From: Pycnococcus provasolii
Lineage: Eukaryota > Chlorophyta > Pseudoscourfieldiophyceae > Pseudoscourfieldiales
DNA: 64,000 nt
NCBI GenBank assembly: GCA_049487715.1
Contig: CP150547.1
Coordinates: forward strand, 806,001-870,000
Direction of reading: 5' to 3'
The notes beneath the pieces are model-generated. The model had not been told where the DNA came from and made no database searches. It saw only the letters and a list, made by a program, of their open reading frames with translations. The translations under genes were made by a program, and so were the position numbers. Below, piece after piece: positions 27,365 through 37,321 of the stretch; the stretch's first letter is position 1; every line of letters begins with the position of its first letter.

Positions 27365-29311
27365 ATGTCGCTCGGCGAGACGGGCCTTCTGAAATTAGTC
27401 AACAAGCTGCAGGCGTCATGCACGCTGCTCGGCGACACGGGTAGTGGCGACAGTGCGGACGGTGCTGGTGGTGGTGTGGATCTCCCAAGCCTGTGGGAGG
27501 CGCTGCCAAGTATCGTCGTCGTTGGTGGGCAGAGCTCGGGAAAGAGCTCCGTGCTTGAGGCGGTGGTGGGGCACGACTTTCTGCCGCGTGGCTCTGGAAT
27601 CGTCACGCGACGCCCGCTGCTGCTGCAGCTCATTCAGACGACCAGCGCGGAGGAGGAGTATGGAACGTTTCTCCACAAAAAAAATCAGAAATTCCACGAC
27701 TACGAGCAGATACGCAGGGAGATTGACGCGGAGACGCATCGCAGTCTCGGAAAGTACAGCATCAGTTCGGATCCAATCAACCTCACCATCCGCAGTCCCT
27801 CGGTGCCGAACCTCACGCTCGTTGACCTGCCTGGACTGACGAAGGTGGCGGTTGAGGGACAGCCCGCGAGCATCGTGCGCGACATCGAGAACATGGCGCG
27901 TCAATTCATTCAGGGCAAGAATGCAATCATACTCGCTGTTACGCCCGCCAACGCGGACGCCGCGACGAGCGATGCGCTCAGGCTCGCGAAGGAGGTGGAT
28001 CCTGCCGGCGAAAGGACGATTGGCGTGCTGACGAAGCTGGACATCATGGATCGTGGCACCGACGCACACCTCATCCTAACGAATCGCAACGCGACGCTCA
28101 AGCATGGATGGATTGGGATCGTCAACAGGTCGCAGGCGGACATCGACGGCAAGAAGAACCTCGCCTCCGCGCGCCGCGCTGAGATGGAATTCTTCACGTC
28201 GCATCCTGCGTACCGAGGACTGCACAACGTCGGCACGCCGGCGCTGTCGAAGAAGCTCAGCACGTTTTTGGAAAAGACCATTCGCGACCAGATCCCGCAC
28301 ATCCAGAACTTCGTGCTAGAGGGCATCCAAGCTCTGCAGGCGGAGCTGCGTTCGCTCGGTGGACCGGCAATGGCAAGTCGCGGGGAGATGTTGCACATGG
28401 TGCTCACGCTGTGCCGCGAGTTCGATCGTGCGTACGAGACACTGCTCGATCGCGGCAAGAACGGCGGCGAGAGCATCCTTGGCGTGTTCGAGAGCGGTCT
28501 GAAGGATAGCATTCACAAGCAGAACTTCAAGGGCATATTCAGCCTTGCGAATGTCGCCACGACGATTAACGAGGCGGATGGATACCAGCCACACCTAATT
28601 GCACCAGAGATGGGATATCGCCGGCTAATTGAACAGGGTCTTGGCCTTCTCCGCGCGCCGTGCGAGCGATGCGTCGACGACATCCACCAGCTGCTTTGCG
28701 GGATGGTGCAGCGCGTCGTCGGGGAGAACGTGCCAATGCTCAACAGCTTTCGCGTGCTCAAGACGGAGGTGCTCAGCGCCAGTCTCAAGACGCTCGACAA
28801 GCTTAAGGAGGAGGCGAAGGCTATGGTCGTGACGATGGTCGAGATGGAGAAGAGCTACCTCACGGCGGAGTTCTTTCGCAACCTCGAGGCGACCGAGGCA
28901 GCGGCAGGCGGGGCTCCCGCAGCTGCGGCGGCGCCCGCAGGGGAAGCTGCGCAGTCCTCATCCACGGCGGCGGGCATTTCGTCCGATTTTGAAGAAAAAC
29001 ACCTTCGCCGCATTGGCGCTCACTGCAGTGCGTACGTGAAGAGTGTGGTCATGCAAATGAGGCAGACGGTGCCCAAGGCGTGCGTGTATTGCCAGGTGCA
29101 AGCTTCGCGCGGATCTCTTCTTGAGGCACTCACCACGAAGGTGGCGTCCGCCGCTGTTGATAGTGTCAGCAGCATTCACTCGAACAAGGAGAAAGACTAC
29201 CTCGCTCGACTTCTAGAGGAGGATGAGAGTGTGGCACGCCGCCGCGACGCTTGCGCACGCCGCCTCGAGCTTCTGAACAAGGCTCGCGACGATATCGCCG
29301 CTGCGCTTTGA
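27365..29311 (+). CDS. Dynamin-related GTPase, DRP1 type
   Basis: 648 residues from the ATG at 27365 (MSLGETGLLKLVNKLQ), which aligns with plant DRP1 starts. G-domain motifs are intact: P-loop GGQSSGKS (54-61), SGIVTRRPL (switch I Thr), DLPGLTKV (154), TKLD (223). The stalk follows (ADGYQPHLIAPEMGYRRL) and a GED ends the protein (HCSAYVKSVVMQMRQTVPKA). There is no PH domain and no Pro-rich tail, as in DRP1 proteins, which act in cell-plate formation and endocytosis in plants. Length is close to the roughly 610 residues of plant members. It lies directly downstream of the GTPase-less dynamin on the same strand; the two stalks share clear similarity, so they are related. Confidence 0.94.
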   Translation: MSLGETGLLKLVNKLQASCTLLGDTGSGDSADGAGGGVDLPSLWEALPSIVVVGGQSSGKSSVLEAVVGHDFLPRGSGIVTRRPLLLQLIQTTSAEEEYGTFLHKKNQKFHDYEQIRREIDAETHRSLGKYSISSDPINLTIRSPSVPNLTLVDLPGLTKVAVEGQPASIVRDIENMARQFIQGKNAIILAVTPANADAATSDALRLAKEVDPAGERTIGVLTKLDIMDRGTDAHLILTNRNATLKHGWIGIVNRSQADIDGKKNLASARRAEMEFFTSHPAYRGLHNVGTPALSKKLSTFLEKTIRDQIPHIQNFVLEGIQALQAELRSLGGPAMASRGEMLHMVLTLCREFDRAYETLLDRGKNGGESILGVFESGLKDSIHKQNFKGIFSLANVATTINEADGYQPHLIAPEMGYRRLIEQGLGLLRAPCERCVDDIHQLLCGMVQRVVGENVPMLNSFRVLKTEVLSASLKTLDKLKEEAKAMVVTMVEMEKSYLTAEFFRNLEATEAAAGGAPAAAAAPAGEAAQSSSTAAGISSDFEEKHLRRIGAHCSAYVKSVVMQMRQTVPKACVYCQVQASRGSLLEALTTKVASAAVDSVSSIHSNKEKDYLARLLEEDESVARRRDACARRLELLNKARDDIAAAL

Positions 29312-29585
29312 TCGTGATTTGCCTTAGTAGTACTTAAGATGATGAGGATGGATTGGCGGTTGTGTGGAGGAGAGGAGAGGAGAGGTGAGTGGATGGATGG
29401 GTGGGTGATGACATCGGTTGTACAGGATGAAGGGTAGACTGTAGAGGAGATGATCTAAATATACATAGCAGGAATGAGTTGCGAGGAATAAACGAACGAT
29501 GAATCAAACGCTCTTTGCGCGACGGTCGATCTACCTCAAACAAGAAAGTAACAACAAATATGATTTTACGACTCAACATATATGA

Positions 29586-31613
29586 TTACTTCATCACCGT
29601 GGTGGTGGTAGCCGTCTCCTTCGCAGTGACGCCGGCGGCATTCGTTAATGCGAGAACCTCCTCGAGCTCCTTCAGAAGCGCAAGCTTCGCGCGATTCGAC
29701 GTGCCACCCACGAACAGCTCGTCGCCATCCTGCCAAAGCCAGATTTGGGAATGGCTCACGTAGGAAACGAACACCGTGACGAGTAGACCGGCAAATCCCG
29801 CGTATACGTAGGGCACGCCAGGATCCACCTTCAGGTCTAAGCCCGCGGCACCTCTCAGCTCGTCGACGATGATCTCCGTGCCACCCACGACAATTGGCTT
29901 GTTCGATCCAGGTCGGCGCACGCCGACGAAGTTGCCATCGGGGCCGTAGATGGCAACCTGCTGCAAGTCACGTGCGACGAGGCTTGCGCCATACAGAGCG
30001 CCACCGCGGCGTGCTGCGGCGGATGCACCGACGTCGTCGTCGTCAAGTGGTACAAACGCGCCGTACCTTTCCCCTCCCGCCGCACCGCCTCCGGAACGCA
30101 GAGGAGCCATGGGAAGGGCGATTTCGCGCCATGCGGCGGGTGCAGGCTGCACACCAGTCTCCTCGTTGAGCGGGGGCGTGACGGGACGTGCCTGCACGCG
30201 CACCGCAGCCACCTTCCACTCTCCTTGGTAAACCGTCAAGCCGCGTCCTCGAAGCGGCGCATTCACAGAAATTGTCGTCGCTGGCTCCGGGGCTTCCGAT
30301 CCCGGCATGTCGAGCGCGACGTCTGCGTAAAACTGGTCCACCTTGCCATCTGGCGTATACGCGATGCGAAAGTCGTCGACGCGAAGGCGGCTGTCGAGTG
30401 CGGGGAACGACGTGGACAGTACGCCTGCGGGACGCATCACCTCCGACACCATGACATCCGTTCCTCCAGGGAGAAACACGTTGCCCTTCCACGATGCGAG
30501 CGCACCGTAGCTTGCGCCAAAGAGGATGAGCAGTAAGCTCGCGTGCACGCCGATGGGCCCAAGTCGTCCGCTCAGTCCCTTGAAGGCGTACGCCTTTGCC
30601 TCGTCACCTGCACTGGCCGCGTCGAAAAAGACGCGATATCCGCGTGTTGCGAGCTCCTTTGCGATACTCCTCGCACGTCCGTGCGCCTCCGGCGCTTGCA
30701 TGCGGCTGCTCGCGTCGAGGCTTGCAAAACGCGCGGACGACGTGATGTACCTCCACCTGCGTGCCACCTTCACCATGGGAATCTGTCTCGTGTACGTGCA
30801 CGCTGCGAGGCTGGCGGCGAGTCCTACTCCGCAAGCAAGAAACACGGGGCTGATGAACATGTGGTCGAAGCCCAGCAGCACGGCGACGCCTCCCGGCGAC
30901 GGCAGCACGGCGTCAAGTGCGTCTGCGGCGGACTGTCGCGTCTCCTCGGGCAGGAACGTGGGCATCAGCAGTTGATACGACGGGTACTTCATTTCGTAGA
31001 AGTCCGGTGCCTGGTTCTGCGTGACAGCTGTTCCGAGCGCGGAGAGTGCGCTAAGCGCGAACAGCTCAGCAATCGCAAGTCTGAGGTCTGCAAGCGCGCG
31101 CACAGCCCGTCTTGCGGCGTTTCCGTCTGCAATCGCGTCGACGGCACCTTCGACGAGTGCGTACGTTGGCAAGGCTTGGAGGAACGTCGTGAGCGGGTCG
31201 TCGTCCGTTTGTTCGTCATTTGTTGTCGACGTGGTCGCATTGTTGTCATCGTTGTCCCTGTCGGATTTTGGATTTTTGCATTTGCATATGTGCGTGCACT
31301 GTAACCTTCTCTGATGGAAACGAGAGGTCAACAGCGAGGAAGCAGAACGAACACAGATACCACCACCACCACCACCACCACGAGAGGTGTGTTGTGATGA
31401 CAAATCCCCTTTCCGTCGTGCTGCTGAGCCACGTGACGCAGAGGCTACAGCTGAGACGACGACACGAGAAGAACGAGCTTTAAAGACACCACAAGGACCC
31501 GAGGACGAAACACGACGAGGACGAGCAAGATAAGTAGGAACGGCACGAGCACCCCGAGCACACGGCTGCGACTGCGACTGCGACGGCGACGGAGAGAAAG
31601 ACCGCGCCGCCAT
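29586..31613 (-). CDS. CCS1: Plastid cytochrome c biogenesis protein Ccs1 (ResB)
   Basis: 675 residues from the ATG at 31613. A long Ser/Arg/Ala-rich leader is consistent with plastid import. Family segments are clear: DLRLAIAELFALSALSALGT (first membrane helix), CTYTRQIPMVKVARRWRY, then LGPIGVHASLLLILFG with the conserved His in the lumen-side helix, a large lumenal domain, and a last helix leading to SYVSHSQIWLWQDGDELFVG. Ccs1 works with CcsA in the thylakoid membrane to attach haem to apocytochromes f and c6. In most green algae CcsA is plastid-encoded and Ccs1 nuclear, matching this placement. It converges on DRP1. Confidence 0.94.
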   Translation of the reverse strand: MAARSFSPSPSQSQSQPCARGARAVPTYLARPRRVSSSGPCGVFKARSSRVVVSAVASASRGSAARRKGDLSSQHTSRGGGGGGGICVRSASSLLTSRFHQRRLQCTHICKCKNPKSDRDNDDNNATTSTTNDEQTDDDPLTTFLQALPTYALVEGAVDAIADGNAARRAVRALADLRLAIAELFALSALSALGTAVTQNQAPDFYEMKYPSYQLLMPTFLPEETRQSAADALDAVLPSPGGVAVLLGFDHMFISPVFLACGVGLAASLAACTYTRQIPMVKVARRWRYITSSARFASLDASSRMQAPEAHGRARSIAKELATRGYRVFFDAASAGDEAKAYAFKGLSGRLGPIGVHASLLLILFGASYGALASWKGNVFLPGGTDVMVSEVMRPAGVLSTSFPALDSRLRVDDFRIAYTPDGKVDQFYADVALDMPGSEAPEPATTISVNAPLRGRGLTVYQGEWKVAAVRVQARPVTPPLNEETGVQPAPAAWREIALPMAPLRSGGGAAGGERYGAFVPLDDDDVGASAAARRGGALYGASLVARDLQQVAIYGPDGNFVGVRRPGSNKPIVVGGTEIIVDELRGAAGLDLKVDPGVPYVYAGFAGLLVTVFVSYVSHSQIWLWQDGDELFVGGTSNRAKLALLKELEEVLALTNAAGVTAKETATTTTVMK

Positions 31614-31798
31614 ATGTAGAACTAGCTAACCGAAAAATCCAGTGGATAAACGAGGAACCTCTGGTGTCTGGCCTACTTCCTAGGAGGGCGATATAAACTA
31701 CATACGTCACCAACCGAATTCTGAATAATGGGGGTTTCAGAATTCTATCGTTGGGGTTTTAAAAAAAATAAATTACACGGTGCTTGGTGTGGGTGTCA

Positions 31799-32125
31799 TC
31801 AAGATGATGCCACCTTCTTCAAGGCTTCTTTGAAGTCGCTCGGCGCACCCGCCGCGATCCAACGCCGCTTGTACTCATCTAGCACAGCGTCCGTCGTGTA
31901 GCGGTGCAAACACGCATTCAAAGCGTCCAAGTCACCGCGGCAACTCCAAGGAACCGCCAGAAAGAACGTCGTGGACGTGCACGATGCGTACGCCTCGAAC
32001 ATCGACGCACAGCGACGACGCGCCTCCTCCACCATCATGTAGCGAAGACCCGACTCCGCGCGCTTCGAAACACCACCCTTAACCCCGGGAGAGCCACTAA
32101 CCCCAGAGGAGGACGCATCAGACAT
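31799..32125 (-). CDS. Twin CX9C mitochondrial intermembrane-space protein (CMC1-like)
   Basis: 108 residues from the ATG at 32125. Two CX9C motifs are present: CASMFEAYASC and CRGDLDALNAC, followed by LHRYTTDAVLDEYKRRW. The pairing, the short length and the aromatic/acidic residues between the motifs fit the CMC1/CMC2 family of cytochrome c oxidase assembly factors, imported and oxidised by Mia40-Erv1. Which family member this is cannot be settled from the motif alone. Confidence 0.8.
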   Translation of the reverse strand: MSDASSSGVSGSPGVKGGVSKRAESGLRYMMVEEARRRCASMFEAYASCTSTTFFLAVPWSCRGDLDALNACLHRYTTDAVLDEYKRRWIAAGAPSDFKEALKKVASS

Positions 32126-32369
32126 CGCCACTTAACAACAGAGAATTTGTACCGGGTAGTGACAATGACGTAGACGGAACGAAAACCAAAGGAGGAGGGG
32201 GGACTGGAGGAGGGTGGACCAGGTGCCAGGGGAGGGAAAAACAATACCCCCGTTCTAAGTTTACTACCGGGTAATAACCCCCACTCAACTTACCCGGTCG
32301 TACTGTATCGAACAAAAACAAACATGGAATCAGTACGATAGTAACAGACAATATTTCAATGACAAATCA

Positions 32370-34108
32370 CTACTCGACAGCCTCAACGCGACGCACGTCC
32401 GCGCCTAAGCTCAGCAGCTTCAAGTCCAGAGACTCGTACCCGCGGTCCACCTGGGCCATCGATGCGAGCGTCGTCGTGCCTTCAGCCGCAAGCGCGGCAA
32501 GAATCAAAGCGGCGCCCGCGCGAAGGTCGCTTGCGCGCACGAGCGCACCCTGCAGCGCCTGCCGTGCGTTCGGGCCGAGCCCACTCACAACTACAAGCTC
32601 GCCCGGCGCGCCATCCTCCTTGTCTGCCGTGGAGGCGGCGCGCGCGTCGTGGCCGCTCACCGTTGCCACGTCTGCGCCGTGAATCTTGATCTGCGCGCCC
32701 ATGCGCTGAAGCTCGCGAACGTGCTTCATGCGATTCTCGAACACAGTCTCGTGCACTGTGCTCGCACCCTCGCACTGTGTAAGAAGAGCCGTGAACTGCG
32801 CCTGCATATCCGTGGGAAAGCCGGGGTACGGGAGAGTCTTCACGTCCGTCGCGCGAAGTCGTGACGCGGGGTGAAGTGTCAGCCTTGTCGGTGTCATCGC
32901 GAATGGGTCAGCTGGGTTTCCTGAGTCGGCGCACGTCACGCGACACCCAACGGCGTGCAGCTTTGCGATGACTGCCGCGAGGTGTCCGGGGACCACCGGA
33001 GACAGGCTCACGGTGCTGTGCGTGATGGCCCCCGCGGCGAGGAGGGTGCCAGCCTCTATGCGATCGGGAATGACAGTGTGCTCGCATCCGGTGAGCTTGG
33101 ATGGCGGAACACCCGTCACGCAGATGCGCGCCGAGCCGGCACCTCTTACGCGAGCACCACATGCGTTGAGCAGGTTCGCGAGGTCCACCACCTCTGGCTC
33201 CTGCGCGGCGTTCTCTATCACCGTCTCGCCATCCGCGACGCACGCTGCCATAATAAGAGTCTCCGTCGCTCCCACGGACGGGTAGTCCATGTAAATGCGC
33301 GCGCCCACCAGCCCTCGCGGTGCAGAAGCGACGGCGGCACCCGCCTCGAGGCGCACGTCGGCGCCAAGCGCGGCCAGGCCACGAAGGTGCAAGTCCACCG
33401 GCCTCGCGCCAATGTCGCAGCCACCAGGCAGAGGCACCACCGCCTCACCGCACCGTGCGAGGAGCGGGCCGATGACGAAGAAGGATGCGCGAAGCGCGCT
33501 GACGAGCTTTTCGTTCGGCGCGGGGTTGAGGTGACTTTTGGGCGGCGGAACGATAACGACCGTCTTGGGCCCGTCGACTCCCACCTCCACGTCGAGTCCT
33601 ATGTCACGCAGCACGTCCGCCATGCGGATGACATCCTTAAGCTCGACCGGGACGTTGCGCAGCTTCACAGGACCTCCTGCGATGAGTGCGCCAGCAAAGA
33701 GCGCGAGCGCCGAGTTCTTCGCACCGGACACGCCCACCTCGCCGGAGAGCTGCCTTCCGCCAGTAATCTGTGTTTATATAGTGTTTTGGTGGCGGGTTTT
33801 TCGTTAGTCAACGAGCTGAGAGACAAAGACTAGGTTTGTCCTTTTCATTCTTGCAAACTTACCTCGAGTCCCGTTTGTGTGCCTGGTGTGATCGTGTGCT
33901 GCCCTGACCTCTCCTGCCATCTCCGCAAACTTTCATCCGTTGCCGTTGCTTGCACACTGCACGCCGCACTGCTCCTTCTATTCCCTTGCCTCCTACTCTT
34001 ACATATGTTGTTGTTGGTGGTTGTGCTATTATGTCTCCGCACTAACCGCTGCACACGACAAGACGTGTCAGCTAGCAGGTTGTGGCCGTGGCCGCCGCCA
34101 ACGAGCAT
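32370..34108 (-). CDS. murA: Plastid UDP-GlcNAc enolpyruvyl transferase MurA, two exons
   Basis: Exons 33863-34108 and 32370-33767, with a 95-nt intron (33768-33862; donor gtaagt, acceptor acacag). Splicing joins TGLE to ITGGRQLSGEVGVSGAKNS, restoring the MurA N-terminus. The product is about 547 residues with a transit-peptide-like leader (SSAACSVQATATDES). The catalytic loop reads PGGCDIGARPVDLHL, so the enolpyruvyl-accepting Cys (about residue 199) is present, as is Lys in SGAKN. Later family segments are intact (YPGFPTDMQAQF, ASDLRAGAALILAALAAEG). MurA catalyses the first committed step of peptidoglycan precursor synthesis. In mosses and some prasinophytes plastid-targeted Mur enzymes make a plastid peptidoglycan layer, and this gene suggests the same here. 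Confidence 0.95.
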
Positions 34109-34958
34109 GAGCAACGAGCAACGAGGACGTACCAACCACAGAAAATGCTGCGAACGACTTTGTCAGTTTAAGGACGGTGTTTGTTGTTAAACTTCGTCGT
34201 AGATTGGATGGCGGTAATAATAATAGGGAGGGAGGTGAAGAAAGCTCGCCCTCATTAATTCTTCCCACCTAGGGTAGGTGCGAGGTCTTCCTTCCTTCTT
34301 CACGCGTTCGCCACGGACGTCGGACTGTCGGACGTCGGAAGAGATCGTCGGAAGAAACAGGCGCGATAGACCGAGGTCCGGCCAGGTGCCCAGGTGCAGC
34401 ATGATTGAACTATTGAAGCATATTATGAGGAAGGGGATTTGGTTCAACAAACGGCAATTCAGATGCATGAATTCATCAACGTCGGACTTGCACTCCTCTC
34501 TCTCCTCTCGTTGGGACTCCTTGAGGCAAGCACAGCCCTCCATTAAACTTTTTAGTCTATCATTAATTGAGACAGCCTGCCTGATGGCCCCCTGATGTCC
34601 ATCGCTCCCGCCAAGCCACCAACGGCTAGTTTATCTTGTTGCCCCACCTGGCTGCCTGGACGCACGTGCGATTCGCAGTCATGTGACTACCACTGTGATC
34701 TTCCCCGGCCTTTTTGCACCAGGTTCACATCGTGATGTCACGACTCGCCTGTTCCTTTTCAATTCATCTTCCGAGCACTTGTTGGCAACAAAGAGATCTC
34801 GCCGTGAGTGTCACAATACAGCATATCGGCATGTTCTATGGCAGGTTAATTCGCGGCTAAACTTTACCACTACGATAGACTAGCCATAGGAAGTAGGGCG
34901 GCTATTCATACCTGACGGCCATGACGAATCGAAGATAAAATAAACAATAGAACTAAAG
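34109..34958. other. 850-bp gene-free stretch
   Basis: This lies between the MurA start and the end of the methyltransferase gene. It has short direct repeats of gacgtcgga near 34317-34350 and AT-rich segments. Open frames are short, overlapping on both strands and show no recognisable protein. I see no RNA gene. Confidence 0.55.
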
Positions 34959-36251
34959 CTACAAGAGAAGGCTCTCCACGAGCTCACCCTTAACGTCGTC
35001 CACATCTAGCGCGTAGGCATCAGTCACACACGATGCGGCGTCCACGTGAGAAGCACCCTTCGGAAGGGAGCGGTCTGCAAATGACCCGGCATTTGCTTGC
35101 ACTCTTGACAACGACCACTCGTTGGGCCTGCCCGGCGCGGCGACAAGTACGTTATTCTGAGGCTGCATTGGAATGGCAAATGTCAGCGGCGTGAAGTCTG
35201 ATTTCGAAGCCTTGCACGCGCGAACCATGGCCGCCCCGAAGCCAAGGTACGCATGTCGCTCAGGAGATCCTTTCATGCCATTCGGCGTGTTGCAAATGAC
35301 ACACCCGCCCGGCGCAAGCCAGCGCTCGTTCAGTAGTTGAAGCAGGAAGCTCTCCGTTGCGAGCGTTGCGACGTCGCCGCTGCCATCGAAACAGTCGAAG
35401 AAGATGACGTCGAAGTTGCCCGGCGACTTTGTACCCGTCACTACCGCATTAGCATCAGCGACGACAACACATGCTCGTTTGCTGTCGTCTTCGTCGCGTC
35501 TCGCATTCGCTGCGAACGCATCCTCGGCGTTGTCCATCACAACGCATCGCAGTCCTCCAGTCTGCGCAGCTGCAACGACGGCGGCATCAATTTCCACCGA
35601 GATGACGTGATCGGCGCAGTTCTCCGCGACATATCCTGCAAGACAACCCGACCCGAGTCCCAGGTTCAGCACGCGCCACGGCGTCTTGCGGTCGGTGAGA
35701 GCACCGGCGGCGGATAGCATGGATCTGAGGTAGGGCATCCACAGGATGGCACCTGTGAACGCGTCGTTGGCAAAGTGCACGGATTGCACAGCACCCCCGT
35801 TTCCCATGGCTAGTTCGAGCGCGCCGTTGTGAGTATATTCTCGGAGAATGACGTCACCCGAGCTTGGGAACGCGACGCTGTTCGACCTGAATCGCTCGCG
35901 CATTTGCTTCCTTTTGGGGTCAACGAGCGTGTATTCGTCGGTCGCATACCACCAGAGCTGCCTCGCTTTTCTCGGTCGCATTAATCTTTCAATGAGCGGC
36001 ACGGATGACGTGAAGGGGTCCGTCGCGGCGATGGCGCGGTACGTGTCGCACGGCAGTTCGACGATTGCGTCGAGGAAGGCGGGTTCCGCGGAGCAGGGTC
36101 GACGAGCTGCTAAAAAGGAGCATCGCACAGGCTTCTTGCTTCTTACTACACGACGACGACAGGTGTGAAGAGAAAAACGGGCCGAGAGAGACACACGTGT
36201 GTGAAGTGGTGAAGTGCCGGCATCGTTCCGTGTTAAGGCGGTGGACGACAT
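34959..36251 (-). CDS. Spermidine-synthase-like SAM-dependent methyltransferase
   Basis: 430 residues from the ATG at 36251 (MSSTALTRNDAG); the codon further upstream is a GTG. The N-terminus is basic and Ser-rich, suggesting an organelle leader. A Rossmann core is visible: VLNLGLGSGCLAGYVAENC (motif I), VISVEIDAAVVAAA (acidic end of strand 2), VVMDNAEDAF, and FDVIFFDCFDG (motif IV-like), then LNERWLAPGGCVICNTPNG. This is the layout of spermidine-synthase-like and METTL13-like class I methyltransferases. Whether it is an aminopropyltransferase or a protein methyltransferase cannot be decided; the classic polyamine-binding residues are not evident. It is divergent from the RimP-like gene with 149 bp between the starts. 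Confidence 0.75.
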   Translation of the reverse strand: MSSTALTRNDAGTSPLHTRVSLSARFSLHTCRRRVVRSKKPVRCSFLAARRPCSAEPAFLDAIVELPCDTYRAIAATDPFTSSVPLIERLMRPRKARQLWWYATDEYTLVDPKRKQMRERFRSNSVAFPSSGDVILREYTHNGALELAMGNGGAVQSVHFANDAFTGAILWMPYLRSMLSAAGALTDRKTPWRVLNLGLGSGCLAGYVAENCADHVISVEIDAAVVAAAQTGGLRCVVMDNAEDAFAANARRDEDDSKRACVVVADANAVVTGTKSPGNFDVIFFDCFDGSGDVATLATESFLLQLLNERWLAPGGCVICNTPNGMKGSPERHAYLGFGAAMVRACKASKSDFTPLTFAIPMQPQNNVLVAAPGRPNEWSLSRVQANAGSFADRSLPKGASHVDAASCVTDAYALDVDDVKGELVESLLL

Positions 36252-36400
36252 ACAAAATGACTGACGGATAATTGGATGGGGAGAACCGGATAAGGGAACT
36301 CGCACTTATTTTTAAAACCCCGAACCTCCGCGTTATCCATAGGGAGGCTCGCCAAGACGGACATTGCTTTCTGGCAGCCCCATTTCTTATTCCGTTTTTC

Positions 36401-37195
36401 ATGATGGCCGCCATCACCACACTCACGAAAACGTGTACCCTTAGGGGACGTCTAGTTCATTCCAGGGACATACCTTTAGCATTTGGTGGGACGCACTCAC
36501 GCAGTGCTCGGGTTACTCGGGTTACGACGGGTTACGGTTTCGTCCTGGCGGCAGCGGCTTCTTCTTCTTCTTCTTCCTCGTCTTCAGACATGTCGTCCGA
36601 AAAACCGGAAAAGAGCTACGAAAGGAGAATGAAAGTTGACAACGTATCCTGGGGAACGAACGCACTCCAGCACTGCTCCTCTGCTCTCAGTGCTGTCAAC
36701 GAAAATGGACCGTTCAACCTCGCGCTGTACGCGGTGGACGCCAGACCGACAAAACTCGAGGTGAGACTTGACAACCTCGACGACCCGCGCGGGTCACCGT
36801 CACTCGTGCACGTCGAGTCATTCAGCAGAGAACTTCTCAGAAGACTCGAGGCAAGCTGGGAAGATGATGGCTCGTTCCCGCTCGAGCAAGTGGACGTCGA
36901 GGTGTCGACCGCCGGCGCGAACCGAGCGTTGCACGTTCCGGACGAGCTCGAGCGGTTCAAGGGACAGCCGCTCGACGTCGTGTGGACGAACGAAGGGGGA
37001 AAACGGCGTACGGAAACGCTCATGTACTCACCCGATGATGCTCCAACGGATGGCGTACAACTTGCATTCCGATATGCACAAGTTAAGGCGAATCGAGGTG
37101 AAAAGGGCCGGCCGATGTCACGCAAGAAGCGCGAGGAGGTGTTGCTGATGGATGCGCACGCTGTGGCTAGCGCACACATTCACGTCGACTTGTAA
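36401..37195 (+). CDS. Plastid RimP-like (DUF150) ribosome maturation protein
   Basis: 264 residues from the tandem ATGs at 36401. A basic, Ser/Thr-rich leader ends in a Ser run and is followed by a conserved core. The core keeps the RimP pattern: FNLALYAVDARPTKLEVRLD (substrate-binding strand), VESFSRELLRRLE, and VDVEVSTAGANRAL, equivalent to the bacterial LEVSSPGLDRPL. The SH3-like second half is FKGQPLDVVW. RimP assists assembly of the bacterial 30S head; plastid homologues in plants are presumed to do the same for chloroplast ribosomes. The stop codon overlaps a TGTAA. Confidence 0.8.
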   Translation: MMAAITTLTKTCTLRGRLVHSRDIPLAFGGTHSRSARVTRVTTGYGFVLAAAASSSSSSSSSDMSSEKPEKSYERRMKVDNVSWGTNALQHCSSALSAVNENGPFNLALYAVDARPTKLEVRLDNLDDPRGSPSLVHVESFSRELLRRLEASWEDDGSFPLEQVDVEVSTAGANRALHVPDELERFKGQPLDVVWTNEGGKRRTETLMYSPDDAPTDGVQLAFRYAQVKANRGEKGRPMSRKKREEVLLMDAHAVASAHIHVDL

Positions 37196-37321
37196 TTAAA
37201 AAAACAAACAGGAAAGAAAGTTTACAAAAGCGGCCACTAGCCTAAAAGCTTAGTCTACCTTGTCTAAGAGCTTACCAAGTCTAAAGCTAACCCAGTCAGT
37301 CTAAAGCTATCACGCTATCAA

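Noticed and set aside
27365-29311. Mitochondrial or plastid fission dynamin (DRP3/DRP5 type)
   Set aside because: The start and the stalk follow plant DRP1 closely, and the PH domain or insert B expected of the other types is absent.
34187-34595. Overlapping 118- and 105-residue frames on opposite strands
   Set aside because: Both have random composition and no homology signal; the region has no coding bias.
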